Shown piece after piece: positions 51,640 through 59,810 of a stretch of 64,000 nt of DNA. Below the pieces are notes generated by a model. The model was given only the letters and a program-made list of their open reading frames with translations, was not told where the DNA came from and made no database searches. A program made the position numbers and the translations under genes. Source of the stretch: FEN-1350 sp964386005. GTDB lineage: Bacteria; Planctomycetota; Phycisphaerae; Sedimentisphaerales; Anaerohalosphaeraceae. The stretch spans positions 1 to 64,000 of the forward strand of contig CAYLSB010000016.1 in NCBI GenBank assembly GCA_964386005.1, in the 5' to 3' direction. How positions within the stretch are numbered: the stretch's first letter is position 1; each line of letters opens with the position of its first letter.

Positions 51640-52891
51640 CTTCGGGAATTTCCTTCCAGTGGGTGGTATAGCGCGGCGAACGGCGGCAGGAACGAAGTCC
51701 CCATGCTTTTCGTATTCCCTGCGCCGCCCAGAAAACCGATGAACCGCCGCGAAGATTGATCCGATCGACCGTCTCCATCAGGCGGCGCGATCGGGTCCGA
51801 TCCCGACGATCAAACAAGCCCAATTGGATATGATCACAATCAATCAGTTCCTGCAGGATCACGCCGGCTTTGTGGAAACGGCATCCCGGCCGGTACAAAT
51901 TCTCGACGCAGGCCAGGGCGGTCTCGATCAGTTCACGGCTGTCGCTGGTCGGTTGAGCATACGTCACCGTCTGCGCGTTGAAATACGGTCGCTGGCGTTC
52001 AAACCGACTGGTCATCACATACACCGATAGGACGCCTACCGCCTGCTTTCCCTCGCGGAGTTTCTCACCGGCACGGGCGGCGTATGTCGCCGCCGCCTCC
52101 TTCAACTCCTCGACATCCTCGACCTTTCTGCCGAAGGAACGTGAAACGATAATGCTCTTTTTCGCCGGCGGATTCTCTTCCAATCCAAAGCATCGCATTC
52201 CCCGCAACTCATATTGGGTCCGAACGCCATTGACCCCGAGAAGTCGTCGAACGAGTTCGCTGTCGATCCGTCGCAATGCCAGTGCATCGACGATCCCGAC
52301 GGCACGCAGTTTCTTGCCCCCACGGGGACCAATCCCCCACACATCCTCAATGTCGATCTTCCGCAGAACCATTTCCTGGTCGGATGGATCCGCTATATTC
52401 AGTACCCCCATTGCCTTGTCGGATCGCTTGGCCGCCCGGTTGGCCGCCTTGGCCAGCGTCTTGGTCGGACCGATTCCCAGTGAAACCGGTATCCCCGTCC
52501 ACTGCCGGACGGTATCTCGGATCATCCCGCAATACGATGTCGCATCCTGCGGGATTCCAGACAGATCCAGAAAGGCCTCGTCGATCGAATAAACCTCCAT
52601 CCGTGGCGCAAACTGCCCTACCGTTTCCATCACCCGAACCGACATGTCCGCATACAGCGCATAGTTGGAAGAAAATACCTCCACGCCGTGCCGCCGAAAG
52701 ACCGCCTCCAGTTCAAACGCCGGCCGGCCCATAGGGATGTCGAGGGCCTTGGCCTCGTTGGAACGGGCGACGATACAGCCGTCGTTGTTGCTCAGCACAA
52801 CGATCGGCTTGCCTTTGAGCCGGGGGTTAAACACCCGCTCGCAGGAAGCGTAAAAATTGTTGCAATCGACGAGGGCAAACAATTCGTTCAT
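51563..52891 (-). CDS. umuC: DNA polymerase V subunit UmuC-type Y-family polymerase
   Basis: Error-prone translesion polymerase that works with processed UmuD. The 442-residue product has the Y-family catalytic pattern FALVDCNNFYASCERVF, VVLSNNDGCIVARS, and EVYSIDEAFLDLSG with its acidic pair. GIGPTKTLAKAANRAAK and GIGPRGGKKLRAVG follow. The C-terminal little-finger domain ends in RRSPRYTTHWKEIP, where most family members stop; here about 25 more residues follow and overlap the receiver gene on the other strand. The ATG at 52891 overlaps the umuD stop. SOS control is likely by family but no LexA site was recognised. Confidence 0.94.
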   Translation of the reverse strand: MNELFALVDCNNFYASCERVFNPRLKGKPIVVLSNNDGCIVARSNEAKALDIPMGRPAFELEAVFRRHGVEVFSSNYALYADMSVRVMETVGQFAPRMEVYSIDEAFLDLSGIPQDATSYCGMIRDTVRQWTGIPVSLGIGPTKTLAKAANRAAKRSDKAMGVLNIADPSDQEMVLRKIDIEDVWGIGPRGGKKLRAVGIVDALALRRIDSELVRRLLGVNGVRTQYELRGMRCFGLEENPPAKKSIIVSRSFGRKVEDVEELKEAAATYAARAGEKLREGKQAVGVLSVYVMTSRFERQRPYFNAQTVTYAQPTSDSRELIETALACVENLYRPGCRFHKAGVILQELIDCDHIQLGLFDRRDRTRSRRLMETVDRINLRGGSSVFWAAQGIRKAWGLRSCRRSPRYTTHWKEIPEVSARGSLEEVPACRLPPEDLHGGTA

Positions 52892-53319
52892 AGTGAATGG
52901 ATCACGTGTGTGACCACTCCCCACACTTCAAACGGCCTGTCCCCGCAAATCTCCTGCGAGGGATAATTTTTGTTCTCCGGTTCCAGCGACAGCTTGCCGC
53001 GACGGATTCGAATCCGCTTGACCGTCAGTTCGCCGTCGAGATCGGCGATGACCACGTTCTTGTCCCGCGGCTGAAGCGAACGATCCACCACCAGCAGGTC
53101 ACCATGGTGAATTCCGGCGCCGATCATCGAATCGCCGGTCACCCGTACAAAGAAGGTCGCGGCGGGATTGTGGATTAAATGCCGATTCAAATCCAGTTTG
53201 TCTTCCTCATAGTCGGCCGCCGGCGAAGGATACCCGGCCGACACCCGGGCCGTCACCAGGGGCATCGGACACGGATTCGAAATCCGCGGTACATAAACCA
53301 CTTCGACTTTGGTTTTCAT
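52888..53319 (-). CDS. umuD: UmuD-type peptidase S24 protein
   Basis: Self-cleaving partner of UmuC. The 143-residue product has the Ala28-Gly29 cleavage site (VSAGYPSP), catalytic Ser64 in VTGDSMIGAG and catalytic Lys101 in LTVKRIRI, as in UmuD/LexA family S24 peptidases. It lacks the LexA DNA-binding domain, so UmuD rather than LexA. The stop overlaps the umuC start, and the DJ-1-like gene is six bases upstream on the same strand. After cleavage it would form the processed subunit of the polymerase V complex. Confidence 0.94.
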   Translation of the reverse strand: MKTKVEVVYVPRISNPCPMPLVTARVSAGYPSPAADYEEDKLDLNRHLIHNPAATFFVRVTGDSMIGAGIHHGDLLVVDRSLQPRDKNVVIADLDGELTVKRIRIRRGKLSLEPENKNYPSQEICGDRPFEVWGVVTHVIHSL

Positions 53320-53325
53320 ATCCGC

Positions 53326-53886
53326 CTATCCCCGTATCAGCATCGGCCCGGCTACTTCCTTTATCTTGGCCGGTCCAAAAAGCAATCCAACCAGTTTGAG
53401 GGCGAACTCCATGGCCGTGCCAGGTCCCTGGCTGGTAATGCAGTTATGATCGACCACCACCCGGCATTCAATGGATGCTTTACTGCTATCGGTCAGTTTC
53501 TCGGCAAAAGCCGGATAACAGGTTGCCTGTTTTCCCGCCAACAGGCCATGATGCTGCAGAACCATCGCCGGCGACGCACAAATGGCCCCATACAGTCGCC
53601 CCGCCTGACATTGCTGCTTCAACATTCGCGTCAGATCGGCGCTATCCCGCAGATGCTCGGCTCCGGGCATCCCGCCCGGAAGAACGATCAGGTCGAAGAT
53701 TGTATTTACACACTCCCCGATTTTCTTGTCCGCCGCCAGCTTGACACCTCGTGAGGCAACCACCTGCATCTCGGCGACCGATGCGACCACCACCTCCGCT
53801 CCCGCCCGTCGGAGAACATCGATCAACGTTACCGCCTCCAGTTCTTCTATCCCCGGAGCGATCGGCATCAGTACTGTTTTTTTCAT
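53326..53886 (-). CDS. DJ-1/PfpI-family protein (YajL-like)
   Basis: A 186-residue protein of the DJ-1/ThiJ/PfpI superfamily. The reactive Cys is Cys103 in GAICASPAMVL; the acidic residue that polarises it is in PGIEELEAVT (Glu14/15), and LPGGMPGAEHLRD is the conserved strand-turn. Members act as protein deglycases, chaperones or oxidative-stress proteins; the role here is not fixed by sequence. It begins with a good AGGAG and is the first gene of the operon with umuD and umuC, six bases apart, suggesting shared stress induction. Confidence 0.88.
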   Translation of the reverse strand: MKKTVLMPIAPGIEELEAVTLIDVLRRAGAEVVVASVAEMQVVASRGVKLAADKKIGECVNTIFDLIVLPGGMPGAEHLRDSADLTRMLKQQCQAGRLYGAICASPAMVLQHHGLLAGKQATCYPAFAEKLTDSSKASIECRVVVDHNCITSQGPGTAMEFALKLVGLLFGPAKIKEVAGPMLIRG

Positions 53887-53958
53887 GGATATTGTCTCCT
53901 GCCCGACTCTGCTTTACGACTTGCGATCCTATTTCCAATCGGGGATCTATTTTACCAT

Positions 53959-53973
53959 GTCCTGTATCACAGG
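53959..53973. repeat. Short inverted repeat upstream of DJ-1/umuDC
   Basis: TCCTGT and ACAGGA are separated by ATC, between the divergent DJ-1-like and avtA genes. It may be an operator for either side. It is not the E. coli LexA spacing (CTGT-N8-ACAG). Confidence 0.4.
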
Positions 53974-54103
53974 AATATTTCTTTCCGGCCAAACCGTCCG
54001 AACAAAAGAAATGACCGGATGATTGTAAATCCGAGACGATTTCCATACAATCGTTTCTTTAATCGGAAATGAAAATCCACTCCATTCGGATGATCGATTG
54101 AAA

Positions 54104-55357
54104 ATGAAGCTCTCACAACTCGGACAGAAGATCGCTTCGAAATCCGGCATCGGCGTATTGATGGATGATCTCGGCGAAGCGACGACCAACCGAGCGGATA
54201 CGATCATGCTGGGAGGAGGAAACCCCGCTCGGATCCCGGAAGTGGAATGCCAATTCCGATTGCAGATGGAACAATTTCTCGCCGACAACCGCCTCTTTGA
54301 ACAGACCGTCGGACAGTATGATGCGCCGCAGGGTAATCCTGAATTCCGCAAGGCCGTCGGCGAATTGCTTCGGGAGCAATACGGATGGAGCGTCACGGCC
54401 GATCATGTCGCGGTTACCAACGGCAGCCAGTCGGCCTTTTTCATGTTGTTCAACCTGTTTGCCGGCCGTTGTGAAGAGGGACTGAATCGGAAGATTCTGC
54501 TTCCCCTTACACCGGAATATATCGGATATTCCGACCTGGGATTATCGCAGGACCTGTTCGTGTCCGCCCGGCCGCAGATCCATCATCTCGAGGACAATCT
54601 ATTCAAGTATCAAGTGGACTTTGATGCGATCCGTCCCTCAAAGGAGATCGGAGCCATCTGTGTTTCTCGTCCGACGAATCCAACGGGAAATGTTCTGACG
54701 GATGAGGAAATCCGGCGGTTACGGCAAATCGCCGCCCAACAGGAAATTCCGCTGATCATCGATAGCGCCTACGGAGGTCCTTTTCCTCTGATCCAGTTCT
54801 CGGACGGAAACCCTATCTGGAATGAACACGTGGTCCTGTGCCTCAGTGTTTCCAAGCTGGGTTTGCCGGGGATTCGTACAGGGCTGGTGATTGCCCGGCC
54901 GGAAATAATCCGATTGATCGCCGAGATGAACGCGGTCCTCCATCTGGCTCCCGGCAGTATCGGCCCCGCCATGTTGCTTTCGATGGTCCAAAGCCGCCGT
55001 ATCCTGCATCTGAGCCGAGAGGTGATCCGACCATTCTACCAGAATAAAGCGCAGGACACACTGGATACATTGCGGAAGGAATTGAAGGGGATCGAATTTT
55101 TCGTTCACAAACCGGAAGGCGCCTTCTTTGTCTGGATCTGGTTTCCTCATCTGCGTATCACCGATGAACAGTTATATCAGCGACTCAAACAACGCGGGGT
55201 TCTCATCGTTCCCGGGCATTATTTTTTCCCGGGATTCGCCGAGGTATGGCCGCATCGGCATCAATGCATTCGTCTGACCTATTCACAGGATCAAACGGCC
55301 GTTCACCGCGGGATTGAAATCCTTGCCCGGGAGGTCCGCCAGGCCGATGGATCTTGA
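54104..55357 (+). CDS. avtA: Valine-pyruvate transaminase AvtA
   Basis: PLP enzyme that exchanges the amino group between valine and pyruvate, also acting with alanine. The 417-residue product has the AvtA hallmark IMLGGGNPARIPEVE, VTNGSQSAFFMLFNLF, RPTNPTGNVLTDEE and IDSAYGGPFPLI. The PLP lysine is in LSVSKLGLPGIRTGL and the C-terminal Arg region is CIRLTYSQ. I use the ATG at 54104; a TTG two codons upstream is the alternative. The hydrolase gene that follows overlaps its 3' end by 11 bases. Confidence 0.93.
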   Translation: MKLSQLGQKIASKSGIGVLMDDLGEATTNRADTIMLGGGNPARIPEVECQFRLQMEQFLADNRLFEQTVGQYDAPQGNPEFRKAVGELLREQYGWSVTADHVAVTNGSQSAFFMLFNLFAGRCEEGLNRKILLPLTPEYIGYSDLGLSQDLFVSARPQIHHLEDNLFKYQVDFDAIRPSKEIGAICVSRPTNPTGNVLTDEEIRRLRQIAAQQEIPLIIDSAYGGPFPLIQFSDGNPIWNEHVVLCLSVSKLGLPGIRTGLVIARPEIIRLIAEMNAVLHLAPGSIGPAMLLSMVQSRRILHLSREVIRPFYQNKAQDTLDTLRKELKGIEFFVHKPEGAFFVWIWFPHLRITDEQLYQRLKQRGVLIVPGHYFFPGFAEVWPHRHQCIRLTYSQDQTAVHRGIEILAREVRQADGS

Positions 55358-56078
55358 AATTCATATTCTTACTCCCCCGGGCGACAACTATATTTACGTG
55401 TGCCGCTATGGCCAATCTAAAGCGTTTGTCGTGGATCCGGGAAGGGCCGATACGGTTTCAGCGTGCCTCCGACAGCATCGACTTCGCCTGACGCACATCC
55501 TGCTGACTCATCATCACGGGGATCATATCTATGGAGTTCCGGATTTAAAAAGACAAACCGGATGTAAAGTGATTGGTTCCGATCCCATTCAAATTCCCCT
55601 CATCGACATTTCTGTTTCCGGCGGTCAACAGATCGCTCTGGATAAGCTGTCAATCGCCGTCATCGCCACGCCCGGCCACACGCAAAGCTCCGTGTGTTAT
55701 TTCATGCCCATCCAGCCGTGCAATCCCATCCCACGCGTCTGGACCGGCGATACGCTGTTTGTCGGCGGCTGCGGCCGCATCTTCGAATGCGATCCGACAA
55801 CCATGTACCGATCCCTTCACTCTCTTGCCGCCCTTCCGGACGAAACGGAAGTCTATTGCGGCCATGAATACTCCATCGAAAATTTCCGATTCGCCTCGGC
55901 CCTTTGCCCCGATCAGATTGTGTATCGAGATCGACTCAAAGAAGTCGAATCTCTCGTTCGTTCTCATTGCTCCGCCGTGCCGTCCACCATCGCCCGCGAA
56001 AAACAAACCAATATCTTTCTCCGCGCCGACTCGGTCGAACAATTTGCCCATCTCCGCGGACTCAAAGACCATTTCTGA
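55347..56078 (+). CDS. Glyoxalase II-like metallo-beta-lactamase-fold hydrolase
   Basis: Metal hydrolase of 243 residues. The zinc site is THHHGDHIYG (H-x-H-x-D-H), with later ligands in TPGHTQSSV, WTGDTLFVGGCGRIF and VYCGHEYS; the last is the pattern of hydroxyacylglutathione hydrolase GloB. The usual reaction is hydrolysis of S-D-lactoylglutathione, but glutathione use in planctomycetes is uncertain, so the thioester may differ. The ATG at 55347 lies 12 bases after GGGAGGT and overlaps the avtA end. HisI follows in the same direction. Confidence 0.85.
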   Translation: MDLEIHILTPPGDNYIYVCRYGQSKAFVVDPGRADTVSACLRQHRLRLTHILLTHHHGDHIYGVPDLKRQTGCKVIGSDPIQIPLIDISVSGGQQIALDKLSIAVIATPGHTQSSVCYFMPIQPCNPIPRVWTGDTLFVGGCGRIFECDPTTMYRSLHSLAALPDETEVYCGHEYSIENFRFASALCPDQIVYRDRLKEVESLVRSHCSAVPSTIAREKQTNIFLRADSVEQFAHLRGLKDHF

Positions 56079-56158
56079 TTTTATGGATTCCTTTTCATCC
56101 ACCCACAATCAAGAAAATTTTTCATGAATCGACCGCTGGCGGATTCCAATTTTCGAAG

Positions 56159-56164
56159 TATAAT
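56159..56164 (+). promoter_or_regulatory. TATAAT -10 element before hisI
   Basis: A perfect TATAAT, without a clear -35, about 80 bases before the proposed GTG start of hisI. If used, transcription would begin downstream of the ATG at 56124, which argues against a longer HisI. Confidence 0.4.
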
Positions 56165-56243
56165 GATCGGCCAAAACATTCGCATGGGTTTCCGCCATCG
56201 ATCCGGATCGAACGGCTGGAGTCATGCACAACGGGAGCCGATT

Positions 56244-56657
56244 GTGGCAGCCAACGAAAAGATGGAAAAGGGACTGGAACTGGTCCCGAAGTTCGACAAA
56301 GACGGCCTTGTCACGGCCGTGGCGCAGGATGTTCTTACGGGCGATGTGTTGATGGTGGCCTACATGAACGCCGAGGCGCTGGATCTGACCCTGCGCACCG
56401 GACAGGCGGTGTATTTCAGCCGCAGCCGCAAAAAGTTGTGGCGCAAGGGAGAAGAATCCGGACATACGCAGAAGGTCGAGCGTGTTCTCGTCGATTGCGA
56501 TCAGGATTGTCTTGTCTTGAAGGTTCGCGTGGATCGGGGGCAATGCCACGTCGGGTATCAGTCGTGCTTTTACCGGGCGGTGAAACCGGGAACGACAAAT
56601 CAACTGGAACGGATCGCCGAGAAAGTCTATGATCCCAAGCTGGCCTATAAGAAATAG
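56244..56657 (+). CDS. hisI: Phosphoribosyl-AMP cyclohydrolase HisI
   Basis: Histidine synthesis step that opens the adenine ring of phosphoribosyl-AMP. The protein of about 137 residues has AYMNAEALDLTLRTG, YFSRSRKKLWRKGEESGH and the zinc cysteines in VDCDQDCLVLKVR and QCHVGYQSCFYR. It is the single-domain form without HisE. I choose the GTG at 56244: GGGAG is six bases upstream, the family usually starts here, and an upstream ATG (56124) would add 40 unrelated residues. The gene ends two bases from the convergent glycosidase-like gene. Confidence 0.92.
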   Translation: MAANEKMEKGLELVPKFDKDGLVTAVAQDVLTGDVLMVAYMNAEALDLTLRTGQAVYFSRSRKKLWRKGEESGHTQKVERVLVDCDQDCLVLKVRVDRGQCHVGYQSCFYRAVKPGTTNQLERIAEKVYDPKLAYKK

Positions 56658-56659
56658 GT

Positions 56660-58918
56660 TCAGGGTATAGGTGTCAGGACGACATCAATCGATACGATAT
56701 CCCCCGCGGAGGGAATCGTAATCGGCACCAGCTTGTCCTGACAACCGGCGGCGGAAACGCGCAGGACATGCGCACCGGGCGCCAAGTCCAACAGACCAAA
56801 CCAGCCGGAACCATCGCTGTAATCGGCCTTGCTTGGATCCCCCTCGACACCGATCCACGCATGGTCCATCGGCAGACCGGAACGGGTAATTTCGCCTTCG
56901 ACGATTCCGGTGGTCGGCCGAGACTTCCACTGAGGTATCGGCGTATCGGCCCAGTGGGGATAGACCTGTTCTTTCAACTCCCGATAGAAATCGGCCCGGG
57001 TTTCACCCAGCGTATTGGCATTGACCTCGCTGCCCCAGTCGTAGATGTTCAGTCCATCGGCTCCCCAGCTTCGGGCACAGAGAAGCTGGTCGATCGCCTC
57101 CTGAACCGTGTGCTGCAGATAGGCGCCTGTCGAAAGGATCGTGCCGCGACGGTCGTCGTTGTTCAGGGACAGCATACTCCAGCCCTGGTATCGGGCCGGA
57201 TCATTGTACACATATCCCATCTTCGTATTGTAATCGATGATTCCCGCCTGCAACCAGCCCACCCAATCCTGATAGACCTGATTATACGGAGATGAATTGT
57301 AGTAATTATCGTATCCCCAGCCCCAGGTAATTGTATCCGCGGTCAGGATCACGCCGGGCTTGCGCATCCACATCTTCACGTAGATCTTTTTGACATGCCG
57401 CGTCACACAATCCCTGCGCCAGTCGCTCCACTGCGAATCCGTCGTGGAAGGCAGATCGGTCCGGCCTGTAAAAGCGTGGAACCGGGATACACTGACGGGG
57501 TTATACCCGGAGTCATATCCGGGATAGCGGATATAATCGAGATTGACACCGTCAATGTTGTATTTCGACATACAGTCCAGAATCACGGCGAGATTGTGAT
57601 CGACCGCACCGGGATGGCCGGGATCCAGGAATTTCGAGCTATCCCAGGTGTCACCGCCCGTGCTGCTAAGCATCTTGTATTCGGGATGCGTCAACAGAAC
57701 ATGCCCGGCCGGCAAGGTTCCGGTCTTGGCGATCCGCTGCATGACGAACCAGGCATGGACCTCGACATATTTCTTTCCACCGGTAGTGTCGTGAGCCAGT
57801 TGGATTAGATATCCGAGGGGATCGAATGTAGAGCCGCCGGTGATATTCGTGGCGCGGGGCTCCAAAGCGGAGTCGTAGTAGGCGTCGCCGACTTTGCGGA
57901 CCTCGATGATAATCGTGTTAATGTTGTTTTCGCGACAGGTATTGACAAGTTCCTGCGCCTGAGACTGGTTCAGGAAGCTGGGATTCCATGAATCGGCCCA
58001 GATGCACCGATACTCCGGCCGTGGTCCCATCATCCAATGGGAGGCCAAGATCGCCAGATCGCCAAAATCCACACCATCGCTGCAATTGAAATCGCTGACG
58101 ATCTGAGGGGCCTGACAGGGCCGAGCCAAACCGCCGATCTCCTCGACCGATAAGGCACGGGAATAGATCCGAACCTCGTCGATCAGGCCGGACCAGAAAT
58201 TCAAGCTTTCCAGCCCCTTGGATGCTCCAAGATACAGCGAACCCCGACAACCGAGAAGATTACCATACAGAGCTGAAGCATCCTGGCCGGCCGAATTCCC
58301 ATCGACAAACAGCTTTCGTTTCGAGCCATTCCAAACCAGAGCCGCATGATGCCAGACGCCATCGTTGACCAGAACCGTTCCTGTAAGCGGAAAAGCGATC
58401 CCATCCGTCAGCTTGGTCATCAAATAGCCCGTGCTGGGATCGATCTGGAGCCATTCCCGGCCGAATCCTGATCCGTCCGCCTGGCCAAGAAGAGTTTCTT
58501 TGGTCGCGCCCCCTTTGAACCATAACGACAGCGTAAAGGGACCATCGGCGGGACTGAGTACCGCTCCAAGATTGACATAATCATTGATGCCGTCGAAATG
58601 CAGACATCCATTCACCCTTCCGCCGGCGGGTAGCCACGCGGGGCCGTTGATGAGCATACCAGGGTGACTACCGGGAGAACTATCGTATGCGGTCAGGCCC
58701 AATGATTCGTCGAGCTTCCAGAAACCCACCAGCTTTTGTGCCGGATAGTCCGGCCGCCAGAGCCAATCGTCTGTCAGGATGACCAGGTCTTGAAGATCCA
58801 CATGGCAGTCGCCGTTGAGATCGCCAACCGGACACAAATCGGCCGCCGAAGCGATCCAACCGCACAGGATCATCAAGGACAGCAATCCGAAGATACGATA
58901 ATCAGTCGGGACCTTCAT
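56660..58918 (-). CDS. Secreted GHL10-type glycosidase with LamG and dockerin-like repeats
   Basis: A 752-residue secreted protein. It has a signal peptide, an N-terminal dockerin-like repeat (GDLNGDCHVDLQDLVIL, about 32-48) and a LamG lectin domain (about 60-260, with YVNLGAVLSP and GVWHHAALVWNG). A second dockerin-like half-repeat follows (CSDGVDFGDLAILASHW, about 275-295). Then comes a catalytic-type GHL10/DUF187 barrel (about 300-690) with IIIEVRKVGDAYY, GVNLDYIRYPGYD and SWGADGLNIYDWG. The C-terminus is a carboxypeptidase-regulatory-like Ig domain. GHL10 members are predicted glycoside hydrolases; activity here is inferred. The two dockerin-like stretches at unusual positions are notable. 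Confidence 0.85.
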   Translation of the reverse strand: MKVPTDYRIFGLLSLMILCGWIASAADLCPVGDLNGDCHVDLQDLVILTDDWLWRPDYPAQKLVGFWKLDESLGLTAYDSSPGSHPGMLINGPAWLPAGGRVNGCLHFDGINDYVNLGAVLSPADGPFTLSLWFKGGATKETLLGQADGSGFGREWLQIDPSTGYLMTKLTDGIAFPLTGTVLVNDGVWHHAALVWNGSKRKLFVDGNSAGQDASALYGNLLGCRGSLYLGASKGLESLNFWSGLIDEVRIYSRALSVEEIGGLARPCQAPQIVSDFNCSDGVDFGDLAILASHWMMGPRPEYRCIWADSWNPSFLNQSQAQELVNTCRENNINTIIIEVRKVGDAYYDSALEPRATNITGGSTFDPLGYLIQLAHDTTGGKKYVEVHAWFVMQRIAKTGTLPAGHVLLTHPEYKMLSSTGGDTWDSSKFLDPGHPGAVDHNLAVILDCMSKYNIDGVNLDYIRYPGYDSGYNPVSVSRFHAFTGRTDLPSTTDSQWSDWRRDCVTRHVKKIYVKMWMRKPGVILTADTITWGWGYDNYYNSSPYNQVYQDWVGWLQAGIIDYNTKMGYVYNDPARYQGWSMLSLNNDDRRGTILSTGAYLQHTVQEAIDQLLCARSWGADGLNIYDWGSEVNANTLGETRADFYRELKEQVYPHWADTPIPQWKSRPTTGIVEGEITRSGLPMDHAWIGVEGDPSKADYSDGSGWFGLLDLAPGAHVLRVSAAGCQDKLVPITIPSAGDIVSIDVVLTPIP

Positions 58919-59011
58919 TCCTTCAGCTCGCTCGAATAATTAGACTTTCCCTGATTCGTCCGGACAATCGATAGGCCCGGAGTCTGCCCCCCATCTCCTG
59001 GAAGTCCATAG

Positions 59012-59045
59012 AGGATGGCGGAACCTTTCACGGCGCCGCCATCCT
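59012..59045 (-). terminator. Hairpin after the PEP-CTERM gene
   Basis: AGGATGGCGG and CCGCCATCCT form a 10-bp stem with a 14-base loop. It follows the stop of the PEP-CTERM gene by about 20 bases. No T-run follows on that strand, so it may be a 3'-end hairpin rather than a strong terminator. Confidence 0.45.
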
Positions 59046-59064
59046 ATCATTTCAAGTCAATCGG

Positions 59065-59721
59065 TCAAGCTTTACGAAATTTGCGAATCGCCAGAGCCCC
59101 GGCGCCCAGAAGCAGCAGGGTCGTCGGTTCGGGAACCTGTTCCCACATGACGCCATGGCTTCGCATGGATGTCCATGTCCATGCATTGGCATGTTGGGTA
59201 ATTGTGTAGGTCACACCCGCAGTTAATTGAATGTTCTCAGCGATTTTGTACCAGGCGTTGTTTCCGCCGGGAGTGCCGGTTCCGCCCGTATTCATATCCA
59301 CCGGATCAAGAACCACATCAGCGCCATCATTTGTGACCGTAATCTTGCATCCGGCCGCATTGACATTCGCCGAGACCGGCCAGGTAATGTAAACATTATA
59401 CCGACCCGTCAAGCCGCCCGTGAGTCCGGATGCTAAGTCACCGTTCCCCAGATCGGTTCCTGCGATCAGCGTCGTGTTATCCAGATCGACACCCGGCGTA
59501 TACGAATACACATAATCCGCTGTGCTACCCGCTGCGCCAGTTCCGCTGAAGAGACTGCTGGCGGCTGTACAGCCAATTGCCGTACTTTTCGTGCTGGCCT
59601 TTCCCACGCCGGAAAAGTTCGCATTCGCCAAACCCGGAGAATACGCCTCGACGATAAACGCCGCCTGCACACCTGTTGCCAGAACCAACATTACCGCCAA
59701 AATCATTGTCGCTTTTTTCAT
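59065..59721 (-). CDS. PEP-CTERM-sorted surface protein
   Basis: The 218-residue product has a signal peptide, then a beta-rich domain of about 160 residues with AAGCKITVTNDGADVVL, GGNNAWYKIAENIQLTAG and RSHGVMWEQ. It ends in VPEPTTLLLLGAGALAIRKF, a textbook PEP-CTERM sorting signal (PEP, hydrophobic span, Arg/Lys tail) for exosortase-dependent export. No exosortase is in the window. The next gene downstream in map order (59811-61229) encodes a paralogue of the same domain but ends with Calx-beta-like and dockerin-like parts instead. Confidence 0.88.
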   Translation of the reverse strand: MKKATMILAVMLVLATGVQAAFIVEAYSPGLANANFSGVGKASTKSTAIGCTAASSLFSGTGAAGSTADYVYSYTPGVDLDNTTLIAGTDLGNGDLASGLTGGLTGRYNVYITWPVSANVNAAGCKITVTNDGADVVLDPVDMNTGGTGTPGGNNAWYKIAENIQLTAGVTYTITQHANAWTWTSMRSHGVMWEQVPEPTTLLLLGAGALAIRKFRKA

Positions 59722-59810
59722 AACCTGCCTCCGAACAAAATTGTTTGAACACGTCTTTTATTTCAAATCAATTCGGAACGAATCGATTTACCGTCGATCC
59801 AAAACATCGT

